A stretch of DNA of 11,829 nucleotides from contig CAJKEF010000016.1 of the NCBI GenBank assembly GCA_905198825.1, forward strand, positions 1-11,829. Direction: 5' to 3'. The number at the start of each line of letters is the position of its first letter. Position 1 is the first letter of the stretch. This DNA is from an uncultured Collinsella sp. GTDB taxonomy: Bacteria > Actinomycetota > Coriobacteriia > Coriobacteriales > Coriobacteriaceae. The position numbers and the translations under genes are program-made. Positions 1 to 6,034 of this stretch are shown here, in pieces. Under the pieces are notes generated by a model. The model was not told the origin of the DNA, ran no database searches, and saw only the letters and a program-made list of their open reading frames with translations.

Positions 1-231
1 GCCGACATCATCAAGATCGCCATGGCCCGCGTAAGCCGCCGCCTGGAAGAAGAGGGCTTTGCCGCCCACATGATTCTGCAGGTACACGACGAACTGGACT
101 TTGAGTGCCCCGTCGACGAAGTCGAGCGCCTGACCGCCATGGTCCGCGACGTCATGGAGCACGTAGTAGACCTCCGCGTACCCCTCATTGCCGAAGCCAG
201 CACCGGCATAACCTGGGCCGACGCCAAGTAA
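1..231 (+). CDS. polA: DNA polymerase I, C-terminal end (partial)
   Basis: This is the last 76 codons of DNA polymerase I; the rest lies left of the window. The enzyme fills gaps and removes RNA primers in lagging-strand synthesis and excision repair. The fragment is the end of the family A polymerase domain. It carries motif C, seen as LQVHDEL around residues 26-32, whose Asp binds catalytic metal and whose His-Asp-Glu order is characteristic of family A. The preceding segment IIKIAMARV is the usual helix before motif C, and the ending resembling GxxWxxAK is the normal C-terminus of bacterial PolA. The frame is open from base 1 to the TAA at 229-231, and a perfect hairpin follows 35 bases later. 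The polymerase assignment is firm. The presence of the 5' nuclease and 3' exonuclease domains cannot be judged from here. Confidence 0.95.
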   Translation, partial: ADIIKIAMARVSRRLEEEGFAAHMILQVHDELDFECPVDEVERLTAMVRDVMEHVVDLRVPLIAEASTGITWADAK

Positions 232-266
232 AGGTACACCCACAACTCCAAAGTAACCAAAACCAG

Positions 267-298
267 AAGGGGGCTCCTTGCCAACAAGGAGCCCCCTT
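267..298 (+). terminator. Terminator hairpin after polA
   Basis: A perfect 14-bp stem (267-280 with 285-298) closes a 4-base CCAA loop, 35 bases after the polA stop. The tail (cattcc, then A-rich) lacks a good T run on the + strand, so termination strength is uncertain. The stem begins with A residues and ends with T residues, so it is roughly symmetrical and could act from both sides between the convergent genes. Confidence 0.7.
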
Positions 299-334
299 CA
301 TTCCAAAAAATTCAGCCAAGTATCTAGACGCCAA

Positions 335-529
335 GACGCCATCTAGGCGGCAGGTAAGTAAACCTAGGGCCTGGCCGGGCGGCACGGGATAACTTTTCGT
401 AGATTCCGCACGCAAAGAAAGCCACTTAATGTGGCTTTCGTCTTGCGCAGGACCTGACCGAGCGAAAAGTTAACCCGTGCCGCCCGGCCAGGCCCGATGG
501 GACGGCTACCGAGCCGCCAAGATGGCGTC
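335..529. repeat. Long two-tier inverted repeat between polA and HAD gene
   Basis: The inner arms 367-399 and 463-495 are 33-base inverted copies with one mismatch (A at 389 opposite T where T/A is expected). A further 16-base inverted pair lies outside them, 335-350 with 514-529, again with one mismatch. The right outer arm is the coding end of the HAD gene (its Asp-Ala-Ile-Leu-Ala codons), so the left outer arm looks like an inverted copy of the end of that gene. A shorter hairpin (411-447) sits in the centre. The whole could fold into a cruciform or long RNA hairpin in either transcript. It may be a miniature inverted-repeat element or the result of a local inverted duplication. I see no second copy in this window. 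Confidence 0.75.
411..447. terminator. Bidirectional terminator in the polA/HAD gap
   Basis: The stem GAAAGCCAC (417-425) pairs with GTGGCTTTC (431-439) over a TTAAT loop, and CGCAA (411-415) pairs with TTGCG (443-447) outside it. On the + strand it is followed by tcttg and on the - strand by tctttgcg, both moderately T-rich, so it probably ends transcription from both convergent genes. It lies in the centre of the longer inverted repeat. Confidence 0.55.
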
Positions 530-1333
530 GATGAGCGTCAGTACGCCCCCGTCGTTGTTGCTCGGAATGCGCCACTTGGCATGCGCGTTCATGTGTTCCT
601 CGGCATTGTCCACGATAAAGCTATGCCCGACGCGCTCCAGCATGGGGATATCGTTGTAGGTATCGCCCACGGCGGCAGCATCGGCAATATCGATGCCCAG
701 GTGCTCGCACAGGTGAGTGATGCCGGCGCCCTTGTCGACGCCCAGGTTCATAAAGTCGATCCACTCGCGCCCGGCGTTGGTGACGTAGAGCTTGTCCGAG
801 AACTCGGGGCTATAGGTCTCGCGGAATGCGGGCTCGGCATCGTAGGCGGGGAAGAAGATCGAGATCTTGTTGGACTCAATATCAATGCCCTCAAAGCTGT
901 CGACGTAGTTGATTGTGTTGTAGTAGACGCTGATCTCGTCGTGGTATTGATGGTCGCGGGCAAGCACGTAGAACTCGTCGAAGCAGCACAGGACGGGGAC
1001 AGCGCGAGGATCCTCTGAGGCACGGCTCAAGACCTGCTGATACAGCTCCACGTCAATATTGCTCTTATAGATATAGCTGCCACGATAGATCACGCATGCG
1101 CCGTTGTCGGGACAAAAGGCGAGGCGGTTCTTGATGCCCTCGAACATCTCCTCGAGCTTGGGGGCGGGACGTCCGCTGGCGGGGCAGAATACGATGCCGG
1201 CTTCGGCGAGCTTGTCCAGGCGTTCGTCAAGGCCTTGCGGCAGCACGCGCTCGTCGGTCAGCAGTGTCTTGTCCATGTCGACGGCGATGAGCTTAATGTT
1301 TCCGATATTGGCGTCCGATTCGTAAGTTTGCAT
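506..1333 (-). CDS. Cof-type HAD-IIB family phosphatase
   Basis: A 275-residue member of the haloacid dehalogenase superfamily, Cof/YidA-like IIB subclass. These are cytosolic Mg-dependent phosphatases acting on sugar phosphates or phosphorylated cofactors. All four motifs are visible. Motif I is DMDKTLL with nucleophile Asp19 and acid/base Asp21. Motif II is the Ser of ASGR (Ser53). Motif III is Lys201 in DKGAGI. Motif IV is GDTYND (Asp224, Asn227, Asp228). The roughly 115 residues between motifs II and III form the C2 cap typical of the family, and the length is normal. The ATG at 1333 has AAAGG about nine bases upstream. It is convergent with polA and divergent from argG. The substrate cannot be read from sequence, because family members are promiscuous. 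The stop codon is just inside the right flank of a long inverted repeat. Confidence 0.9.
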   Translation of the reverse strand: MQTYESDANIGNIKLIAVDMDKTLLTDERVLPQGLDERLDKLAEAGIVFCPASGRPAPKLEEMFEGIKNRLAFCPDNGACVIYRGSYIYKSNIDVELYQQVLSRASEDPRAVPVLCCFDEFYVLARDHQYHDEISVYYNTINYVDSFEGIDIESNKISIFFPAYDAEPAFRETYSPEFSDKLYVTNAGREWIDFMNLGVDKGAGITHLCEHLGIDIADAAAVGDTYNDIPMLERVGHSFIVDNAEEHMNAHAKWRIPSNNDGGVLTLIDAILAAR

Positions 1334-1476
1334 AAAAGCGAGCCTTTCGTTTCGAAATTGTTTCAGACGTTATAACCATCAACTCGTAGTCAGGCGTATT
1401 TTCGCAGGATTGGCGCGCGTTTGCATCATCATTCACAAAGTAATGAAAAAACTTTTCAGAAATATGAATTTGTCGC

Positions 1477-1504
1477 TTGTACAGCAGGCACTTTAGCGTA
1501 ATAT
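1477..1504 (+). promoter_or_regulatory. Candidate promoter for the argG leader transcript
   Basis: TTGTAC (1477-1482) and TAATAT (1499-1504) are separated by 16 bases in a stretch clearly richer in A and T than its neighbours. They match the sigma-70 consensus at 3/6 and 4/6 positions. Transcription would start near 1511, about 100 bases before the leader peptide ORF. The lone half-site TATGAAT (1463-1469) resembles half of an ArgR box, but I see no properly spaced second half. Assigned by eye only. Confidence 0.35.
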
Positions 1505-1607
1505 AGCGACCATCGAAAACGGAGACGGAAAAACAACCGTTTACCGAGGAAAAGGTACCGTTTACGATATAAGAATTGCGCCCGGCGATAGGTGAAAGGA
1601 GAGGCAG

Positions 1608-1682
1608 ATGCAGTTCGTAAAGATCATCACTACTGCAGACAATGTCATCCGACGCCAGCGCGCAATTTCCCGACGACGATAA
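1608..1682 (+). CDS. Arginine-rich leader peptide (24 aa)
   Basis: A 24-codon ORF starting MQFVKIITTADNVI and ending RRQRAISRRR. Six of the last ten sense codons before the TAA are arginine, and four of the six are CGA, a codon that looks uncommon in the surrounding genes, where CGC and CGT dominate. The ATG has an excellent ribosome-binding site, AAGGAG at 1596-1601, six bases upstream. The product is too small and charged to suggest an enzyme. Its position 206 bases before argG suggests a sensor of charged Arg-tRNA, like the His, Trp or Leu leader peptides of attenuated operons. The last three Arg codons lie within a small hairpin, GACGAT (1675-1680) with ATCGTC (1685-1690). The ORF, codons and Shine-Dalgarno are seen directly; the regulatory role is inference. 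Confidence 0.55.
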   Translation: MQFVKIITTADNVIRRQRAISRRR

Positions 1683-1744
1683 CAATCGTCTCTGTCCGCA
1701 TGGGGCGCAATGCCTCAACAGAGTCATTTTGAGGTCGTTGGGTT

Positions 1745-1793
1745 TTAGCACGACATTGCTGCATGTTTCTAGGGCATGTATGTGCTGATTTTT
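1745..1793 (+). terminator. Candidate attenuator terminator before argG
   Basis: TTAGCAC (1745-1751) pairs with GTGCTGA (1782-1788), including one G-T pair. Inside it ACAT (1753-1756) pairs with ATGT (1776-1779), and GC (1758-1759) with GC (1774-1775). Small bulges interrupt the stem. Five Ts follow directly (1789-1793), then GCTATTT. The stem is weaker than the other terminators in this window, as expected of a switchable one. The same bases 1750-1759 are needed by the alternative three-way junction. Confidence 0.45.
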
Positions 1794-1887
1794 GCTATTT
1801 AACCTGATATTGCACGGTATATGACCTTGAAATGACTTGCAACTGACCGATGTTCTAACTAGCTACCAAGGGCGAAAGGAAACAGCC

Positions 1888-3114
1888 ATGAGCAAGGAAA
1901 AAGTCGTTCTCGCATATTCCGGTGGTCTTGATACATCCGTATGTGTCAAGTGGCTCCAGGACGAGAAGAATCTCGATGTCGTTTGTGTCTGCGGCAACGT
2001 GGGCCAGGAAGAGACCGGACTGGATGCCAAGAAGCAGAAGGCGCTCGACCTGGGCGTTCTCGATTGCCAGGTGCTCGACCTGCGCGACGAGTTCTCCGAT
2101 GAGTTCCTGACCAAAGCCATTGCAGCAAACTCCATGTACGAGAACAAGTACCCGCTGCTCTCCGCCCTGTCTCGCCCGCTGCTTGCCAAGAAGCTTGTCG
2201 AGGTCGCCCACGAGTTTGGCGCGACCTACGTCGCCCACGGCTGCACCGGCAAGGGTAACGACCAGGTTCGTTTTGAGGCTGCGGTCAAGGCCCTCGACCC
2301 CGAGCTTAAGGTTATCGCCCCCGTTCGCGAGTGGGATCTGAAGTGCCGTCCCGACGAGGTCGCCTATGCCCACGCCCACAACGTGCCGGTTCCCGAGGGT
2401 GCCAACGACAACCCCTATTCCATCGACGACAACCTGTGGGGTCGTGCCATTGAGTGCGGTCACCTGGAGGATCCCTGGAATGAGCCGCTCGACGACGCTT
2501 GGGTTATGACCAAGAATCCCGAGGACACCCCGGACACCCCGACCTACACCGAGATTGAGTTTGAGGCCGGCAAGCCCGTCGCCGTCGACGGCAAGAAGAT
2601 GAAGCTCTCTGAGATCGTCATCGCCCTCAACAAGATCTCCGGCGACAATGGCTTTGGCCGTCTCGATCTGGTCGAGGATCGCCTGGTGGGCCTTAAGAGC
2701 CGCGAGTGCTACGAGGTTCCCGGCGCCCTGACGCTCATCACCGCCCACAAGGCGCTCGAGGACATCTGCGTCGAGGGCGACCTGCTCAAGACCAAGATCA
2801 AGCTCGAGCAGGATTGGGCCACCGCCGTGTACAACGGCCAGTGGTACAGCCCGCTCAAAAACGCGCTCGATGCCTTTATGGCCGACACGCAAAAGTTCGT
2901 GACCGGCACTGTCCGTCTGAAGTTCTTTAAGGGCAACTGCCATGTCGTCGGCCGCAAGAGCCCCTTCAGCCTCTACGACTACGGTCTGGCTACCTACGAC
3001 CGCGACACCACGTTTGACGAGAAGGCCAGCGCCGGCTTTATCGAGATCGATACGCTGTCGCTCAAGACGTGGGCAAAGGTCCAGGGCCCCAGCTCTGCTG
3101 CCGCCCAGGCCTAG
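1888..3114 (+). CDS. argG: Argininosuccinate synthase
   Basis: A 408-residue enzyme joining citrulline and aspartate with ATP to give argininosuccinate, AMP and PPi, the penultimate step of arginine synthesis (EC 6.3.4.5), in the cytosol. The N-terminal ATP pyrophosphatase P-loop AYSGGLDTS lies at residues 9-17, and the citrulline/aspartate-binding segment AHGCTGKGNDQVRFE at 116-130. The length matches the family (about 400). I chose the ATG at 1888 because GAAAGGA lies seven bases upstream and homologues begin just before the P-loop. The upstream in-frame ATG at 1837 lacks a ribosome-binding site and would add 17 unrelated residues. It is divergent from the HAD gene and preceded by a leader with an Arg-rich peptide. 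A terminator lies about 155 bases downstream, and argH follows on the same strand. Confidence 0.97.
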   Translation: MSKEKVVLAYSGGLDTSVCVKWLQDEKNLDVVCVCGNVGQEETGLDAKKQKALDLGVLDCQVLDLRDEFSDEFLTKAIAANSMYENKYPLLSALSRPLLAKKLVEVAHEFGATYVAHGCTGKGNDQVRFEAAVKALDPELKVIAPVREWDLKCRPDEVAYAHAHNVPVPEGANDNPYSIDDNLWGRAIECGHLEDPWNEPLDDAWVMTKNPEDTPDTPTYTEIEFEAGKPVAVDGKKMKLSEIVIALNKISGDNGFGRLDLVEDRLVGLKSRECYEVPGALTLITAHKALEDICVEGDLLKTKIKLEQDWATAVYNGQWYSPLKNALDAFMADTQKFVTGTVRLKFFKGNCHVVGRKSPFSLYDYGLATYDRDTTFDEKASAGFIEIDTLSLKTWAKVQGPSSAAAQA

Positions 3115-3267
3115 CGCCTCCTTCCCTTGGTATCCGCGCGGCCCATCCGCGTGATACATAACGGGCGCACGGGGTCCCTACCTTTCGTTATGCTTGCTGA
3201 CACTTCTTAACATCGGTGGCCCCTACGTTCCGCCCGCATATATGATGCCGCGTCTGCGGCTGAGTCC

Positions 3268-3297
3268 GAGCCCCGCCGGGGTTGTCCGGCGGGGCTC
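3268..3297 (+). terminator. Terminator between argG and argH
   Basis: A perfect 12-bp GC-rich stem (3268-3279 with 3286-3297) closes a GGTTGT loop and is followed by cttctatcaattt, a moderately T-rich tail. It lies about 155 bases after argG and 51 bases before the next candidate ORF. A smaller hairpin (GCCGC 3247-3251 with GCGGC 3256-3260) stands just upstream. It would at least partly separate argG from argH transcription. Confidence 0.7.
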
Positions 3298-3347
3298 CTT
3301 CTATCAATTTGGCGGCTCTGTGCCTATATATATGAGGAGTATCCATT

Positions 3348-3518
3348 ATGTTCAATGCTATCGCGCATGCTTTACTTGCCCTCGCGCCCGAGTTCGATGT
3401 TGCAAAGGTCGAGGACGTTCCTATGAGCCTGAAGGCCTGGATCGATGGTTCGCAGGGCAACATCCGGAGGGAGACGTTGGGCGCCAAGTGCATGGCGCGT
3501 CACTTCTTTACAAATTAG
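3348..3518 (+). CDS. Small hypothetical protein (56 aa) between argG and argH
   Basis: An ATG at 3348 is preceded by GAGGAG (3334-3339) with eight bases of spacing, one of the better ribosome-binding sites in the window. The frame stays open for 56 codons to a TAG at 3516-3518. The product begins with a hydrophobic amphipathic stretch (MFNAIAHALLALAPEF), followed by an acidic segment with DVAKVEDV and a basic C-terminal half with NIRRETLGAKCMARHFF. I see no signal peptide or full membrane span and do not recognise a family. Codon choice is like that of the neighbouring genes. It lies after the argG-side terminator and 118 bases before argH, and I see no clear promoter of its own. It could be a real small gene or the remnant of a longer one. 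Confidence 0.5.
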   Translation: MFNAIAHALLALAPEFDVAKVEDVPMSLKAWIDGSQGNIRRETLGAKCMARHFFTN

Positions 3519-3636
3519 CTACATGGCCCCGCGCACGGTGGGGAATGTGTAAAACTAGCGGTTGATAAATCGCTTTAGCGACAGGGCGCATTGCTTTGGG
3601 CGCTTGTTTTGGTATTTGATGAAAGGGGACGGTTCC

Positions 3637-5067
3637 ATGGCTCTTTGGGGCGGTCGTTTTGAGGCGGGCGTGGCCGAGGTCACGCAGGAGTTTGGCGCGT
3701 CGCTGCCGGTCGACAAACATCTCTATAAGCAGGATATCGCCGGCTCTAAGGCGCATGCCAAGATGTTGGCCGCCCAGGGCATCATCAGTGCCGAGGACGA
3801 GCAGGCGATTGCCAAGGGCCTTACCGGAATCGAACAGGATATCGATGCCGGCAACTTCACCTTCGATATCAACGATGAGGACATTCATATGTCCATCGAG
3901 AGCGAGCTGACGCGTCGCATCGGCGAGGCTGGCAAGCGCTTGCATACTGGGCGTTCGCGCAACGACCAGGTGGCGACCGATACGCGACTGGGCGTCAAGG
4001 CGCTGGCCAAGGAGCTCATGGAGGCCAATCTTGAGCTGCGCCATGTGCTGGTGGATGCGGCTAAGAAGTACGACAAGGTGATTTTGCCGGGCTACACACA
4101 CATGCAGCACGCTCAGCCCGTGCTGCTGTCGCATCATCTGCTGGCGTATTCCTGGATGTTCGCGCGCGACTTTACGCGCCTGAAGGCCGCCTTTGATGCC
4201 GCCGACAACTGCCCGCTGGGTGCTGCCGCGCTTGCTGGTACGAGTTATCCGCTCGATCGCCAGATGACGGCTGCCGAACTTGGCTTTGCGGGCGTGATTC
4301 CCAACTCGCTCGATGCGGTTTCCGACCGTGATTTCCTGCTCGATCTGCATTACGCCGGCTCCGTCATGGCCATGCACCTGTCGCGTCTTTCCGAGGAGAT
4401 CGTGCTGTGGTCGAGCTCCGAATTTGGCTTTATCACGCTTTCAGACTCCTACTCCACCGGCTCGTCTATCATGCCGCAGAAGAAGAATCCCGACTTTGCC
4501 GAGCTTATTCGCGGCAAGAGCGGTCGCGTGTACGGCAACCTGGTGCAGTTGCTGGTAACCATGAAGGGCTTGCCGCTTGCTTATAACAAGGACCTGCAGG
4601 AGGACAAGGAGGGCGCGCTCGATACCGCTCACACGCTCATGCAGTGCCTGTCCGTTATGGCCGGTATGATTTCGACTTGGACCGTCAACGAGGATGCCAT
4701 GGCGCGCGAGTGCGGTGTGGGGCACCTTGCCGCCACCGATGTTGCCGATTACCTGGCCAAGCGTGGCCTGCCGTTCCGCGAGGCACATGCCGTGGTGGGC
4801 CATCTGGTCCTGATGTGCGAGAAGCGCGGCTGCAATCTTGAGGACCTGCCGTTTGAGGTGTTCCGGGAGGCAAGCCCGCTCTTTGAGCGCGACATTACCG
4901 AGGCGCTCGACATCCCGTCGATTGTCGCCGCGCGTACGACCGAGGGCGGCACCGCTCCTGCCGCCGTTGCCGTGCAGCTGCAGCGTGCCGAGGCGCAGCT
5001 CGTGGCCGACGAGGGCGTGTTTGGATCGCTGACTAAGGTCGTCGAGATGGGCCACGGGGCAAAGTAA
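3637..5067 (+). CDS. argH: Argininosuccinate lyase
   Basis: A 476-residue lyase that splits argininosuccinate into arginine and fumarate (EC 4.3.2.1), the final step of arginine synthesis. It is a cytosolic homotetramer of the fumarase/aspartase superfamily. The three conserved regions are present: HTGRSRND at 103-110, GYTHMQHAQP at 152-161 with the conserved His155, and the signature loop GSSIMPQKKNPD at 275-286 with the catalytic serine. I chose the ATG at 3637 (MALWGGRF, the usual start in homologues) because AAAGGGG lies about eight bases upstream. The in-frame ATG at 3619 and earlier starts lack a ribosome-binding site. The length is slightly above the usual 460-470. The gene is 522 bases after argG and has its own downstream terminator, so it may be transcribed separately. 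Confidence 0.97.
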   Translation: MALWGGRFEAGVAEVTQEFGASLPVDKHLYKQDIAGSKAHAKMLAAQGIISAEDEQAIAKGLTGIEQDIDAGNFTFDINDEDIHMSIESELTRRIGEAGKRLHTGRSRNDQVATDTRLGVKALAKELMEANLELRHVLVDAAKKYDKVILPGYTHMQHAQPVLLSHHLLAYSWMFARDFTRLKAAFDAADNCPLGAAALAGTSYPLDRQMTAAELGFAGVIPNSLDAVSDRDFLLDLHYAGSVMAMHLSRLSEEIVLWSSSEFGFITLSDSYSTGSSIMPQKKNPDFAELIRGKSGRVYGNLVQLLVTMKGLPLAYNKDLQEDKEGALDTAHTLMQCLSVMAGMISTWTVNEDAMARECGVGHLAATDVADYLAKRGLPFREAHAVVGHLVLMCEKRGCNLEDLPFEVFREASPLFERDITEALDIPSIVAARTTEGGTAPAAVAVQLQRAEAQLVADEGVFGSLTKVVEMGHGAK

Positions 5068-5118
5068 GGGTTTGGCTGAAGCGGCTTTGGCCATTTATTG
5101 ATAAATCGTTTTTGCTTT

Positions 5119-5154
5119 TACGGGCGTCTGCTGTTGCGGGCGCCCGTATTTTGT
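5119..5154 (+). terminator. Terminator after argH
   Basis: TACGGGCG (5119-5126) pairs with CGCCCGTA (5141-5148) over a 14-base loop, and the right arm runs straight into ATTTTGTT. This is the typical rho-independent form, 51 bases after the argH stop. Confidence 0.8.
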
Positions 5155-5360
5155 TGCTATGGGGGAGGGGCTTGTCGAGAACTTCTGTAGGACCTTTGGG
5201 CAGGTTGTGAAGGGGATACGTTCGCGGGCGGCAACCGACCGCCTGCTCTGTTCGGTGCGGTTGATGGGCGGCCGGATGGTACTCTAATCGGGCTTCGAAA
5301 CAGAAGTGACACATATGGAACGCTTCAATAAATTGCAGCGTTTCAATAAACAGCTTTTTG
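5155..5360 (+). other. Gene-poor ndk upstream region with hairpin and repeats
   Basis: No convincing gene lies here. Seen directly: a hairpin at 5232-5263, with CAACCGACCG pairing with CGGT and CGGTTG around one bulged G. There is a 26-base stretch (5170-5195) that recurs with 21 matches at 9102-9127 upstream of rpsA. A 12-base direct repeat, CGYTTCAATAAA, occurs at 5321-5332 and 5339-5350 with an 18-base period. A 16-codon ORF (5315-5365) spans this repeat and would encode RFNK twice, but it has no good ribosome-binding site. The region may be the 5' regulatory zone of ndk or hold a small RNA; nothing proves either. Confidence 0.4.
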
Positions 5361-5389
5361 TTTAACTGCAGCTAAAACTCTGTTACGAT
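5361..5389 (+). promoter_or_regulatory. Candidate ndk promoter
   Basis: TTTAAC (5361-5366) and TACGAT (5384-5389) are separated by 17 bases and match the sigma-70 consensus at 3/6 and 4/6 positions. They lie in an A/T-rich stretch about 65 bases before the ndk start. Confidence 0.4.
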
Positions 5390-5452
5390 GCAGTCCAGGC
5401 GGGTGCCGGAATGGGACTTGGGCACGCGCGAACCTACTTGAAAGGCTACCTT

Positions 5453-5857
5453 ATGGCTATCGAGAAGACCTTCATCATGATTAAGCCCGACGCCGTGCGT
5501 GACCGTAAGATCGGCGAGATCGTCGCTCGCATTGAGCGTAGCGGCCTTGTCATCGAGCGCATGGAGATGACCACGCTCGAGCGCGCTACCGTCGAGGAGC
5601 ACTACGCCCATCTGGCCGACAAGCCCTTCTTTGGCGGTCTCTGCGACTTTATGACGAGCGGTCCGGTCGTCAAGATGGTCGTTTCTGGTCTCTCCGCTGT
5701 TTCCAAGATGCGCGCCCTTATGGGTGCTACCAACCCGCTTGATGCTGCTCCCGGCACCATTCGCGGCGACTTCGCTGTCGATGTCAACGCCAACGTGATT
5801 CACGGCTCCGACTGCCTGGAGAACGCCGAGATCGAGATCAAGCGCTTCTTTGGCTAA
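5453..5857 (+). CDS. ndk: Nucleoside diphosphate kinase
   Basis: A 134-residue enzyme moving the terminal phosphate of ATP onto other nucleoside and deoxynucleoside diphosphates (EC 2.7.4.6), balancing NTP and dNTP pools in the cytosol. It has the N-terminal FIMIKPDAV with the ATP-contacting Lys11, the segment RGDFAVD at 104-110, and the active-site signature NVIHGSD with phospho-accepting His117. The length is at the short end of the usual 135-145. The ATG at 5453 has GAAAGG seven bases upstream and begins like known homologues, whereas the in-frame ATG at 5411 would add 14 unmatched residues. It is monocistronic by appearance, with a candidate promoter about 65 bases before it and a strong terminator 39 bases after it. 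Confidence 0.97.
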   Translation: MAIEKTFIMIKPDAVRDRKIGEIVARIERSGLVIERMEMTTLERATVEEHYAHLADKPFFGGLCDFMTSGPVVKMVVSGLSAVSKMRALMGATNPLDAAPGTIRGDFAVDVNANVIHGSDCLENAEIEIKRFFG

Positions 5858-5896
5858 ACCAGCTTTGACTCCTTAAAGCTGTTAGCGTGTGGCTTC

Positions 5897-5933
5897 GGCG
5901 CCGCGGAATTCCATCCGCGGCGCCCTTTTTATT
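5897..5933 (+). terminator. Terminator after ndk
   Basis: A perfect 10-bp stem (5897-5906 with 5915-5924) with an eight-base loop is followed by CTTTTTATT. It is a textbook rho-independent terminator for ndk. Confidence 0.9.
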
Positions 5934-5935
5934 CC

Positions 5936-6007
5936 AGTAGATTTTTGGTAACCGCTTAGAAATCTACTAAAGAGCCCCCGTCCGGATGTTTCTTCCGGGC
6001 GGGGGCT
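5936..6007 (-). terminator. Terminator(s) after rpiB
   Basis: Reading on the minus strand from rpiB, a 14-bp stem (5973-5986 with 5994-6007, one G-T pair) comes 28 bases after the stop and is followed by ctttagtagattt. Immediately beyond it a second perfect 9-bp inverted repeat pairs 5936-5944 with 5960-5968 (AGTAGATTT with AAATCTACT). The first is the likely terminator; the second may back it up or serve ndk from the other side. Confidence 0.65.
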
Positions 6008-6034
6008 GGCGTTAGCGTATGGCTTTGTAGGTCT

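Larger units (their letters stand above)
1574..1793 (+). promoter_or_regulatory. Putative arginine attenuator upstream of argG
   Basis: The leader RNA contains an arginine-rich leader ORF and a chain of competing helices, all read directly from the sequence. S1 pairs 1574-1581 with 1660-1667, the latter inside the Arg codons. S2 pairs 1575-1583 with 1703-1711 (9 bp). S3 is a gapless three-way junction: 1707-1712/1754-1759 encloses 1713-1718/1729-1734 and 1735-1738/1750-1753. S4 is a terminator-like stem 1745-1751/1782-1788, continued by imperfect inner pairs and followed by TTTTT (1789-1793). Each neighbouring pair in this chain shares bases and excludes the other: if S1 forms, S2 is blocked, S3 can form and S4 cannot, while S2 would favour S4. 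This is the logic of attenuation controlling argG 95 bases further on. Which ribosome position favours which state cannot be settled by eye, and no known riboswitch consensus was recognised. Confidence 0.5.

Noticed and set aside
1431..1469. ArgR box before argG from half-sites ATTCA (1431-1435) and TATGAAT (1463-1469)
   Set aside because: The halves are too far apart and in the wrong arrangement for an 18-base ARG box. I kept this only as a remark.
1293..1751. A 152-codon minus-strand ORF upstream of and overlapping the HAD gene
   Set aside because: It starts at GTG with no ribosome-binding site, overlaps the HAD start by 41 bases, has no recognisable domain, and covers a region better explained as the argG leader and divergent promoters.
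1855..3159. Long antisense ORF (434 codons) opposite argG; similar ones opposite argH (3508-4377), the desulfidase-like gene (6816-7931) and rpsA (9126-10175)
   Set aside because: These are shadow frames expected from GC-rich codon use opposite highly conserved genes. They have low-complexity composition and no credible starts.
5033..5314. 93-codon minus-strand ORF across the argH 3' end and the following gap
   Set aside because: It overlaps conserved argH coding sequence and the argH terminator and has no family resemblance.
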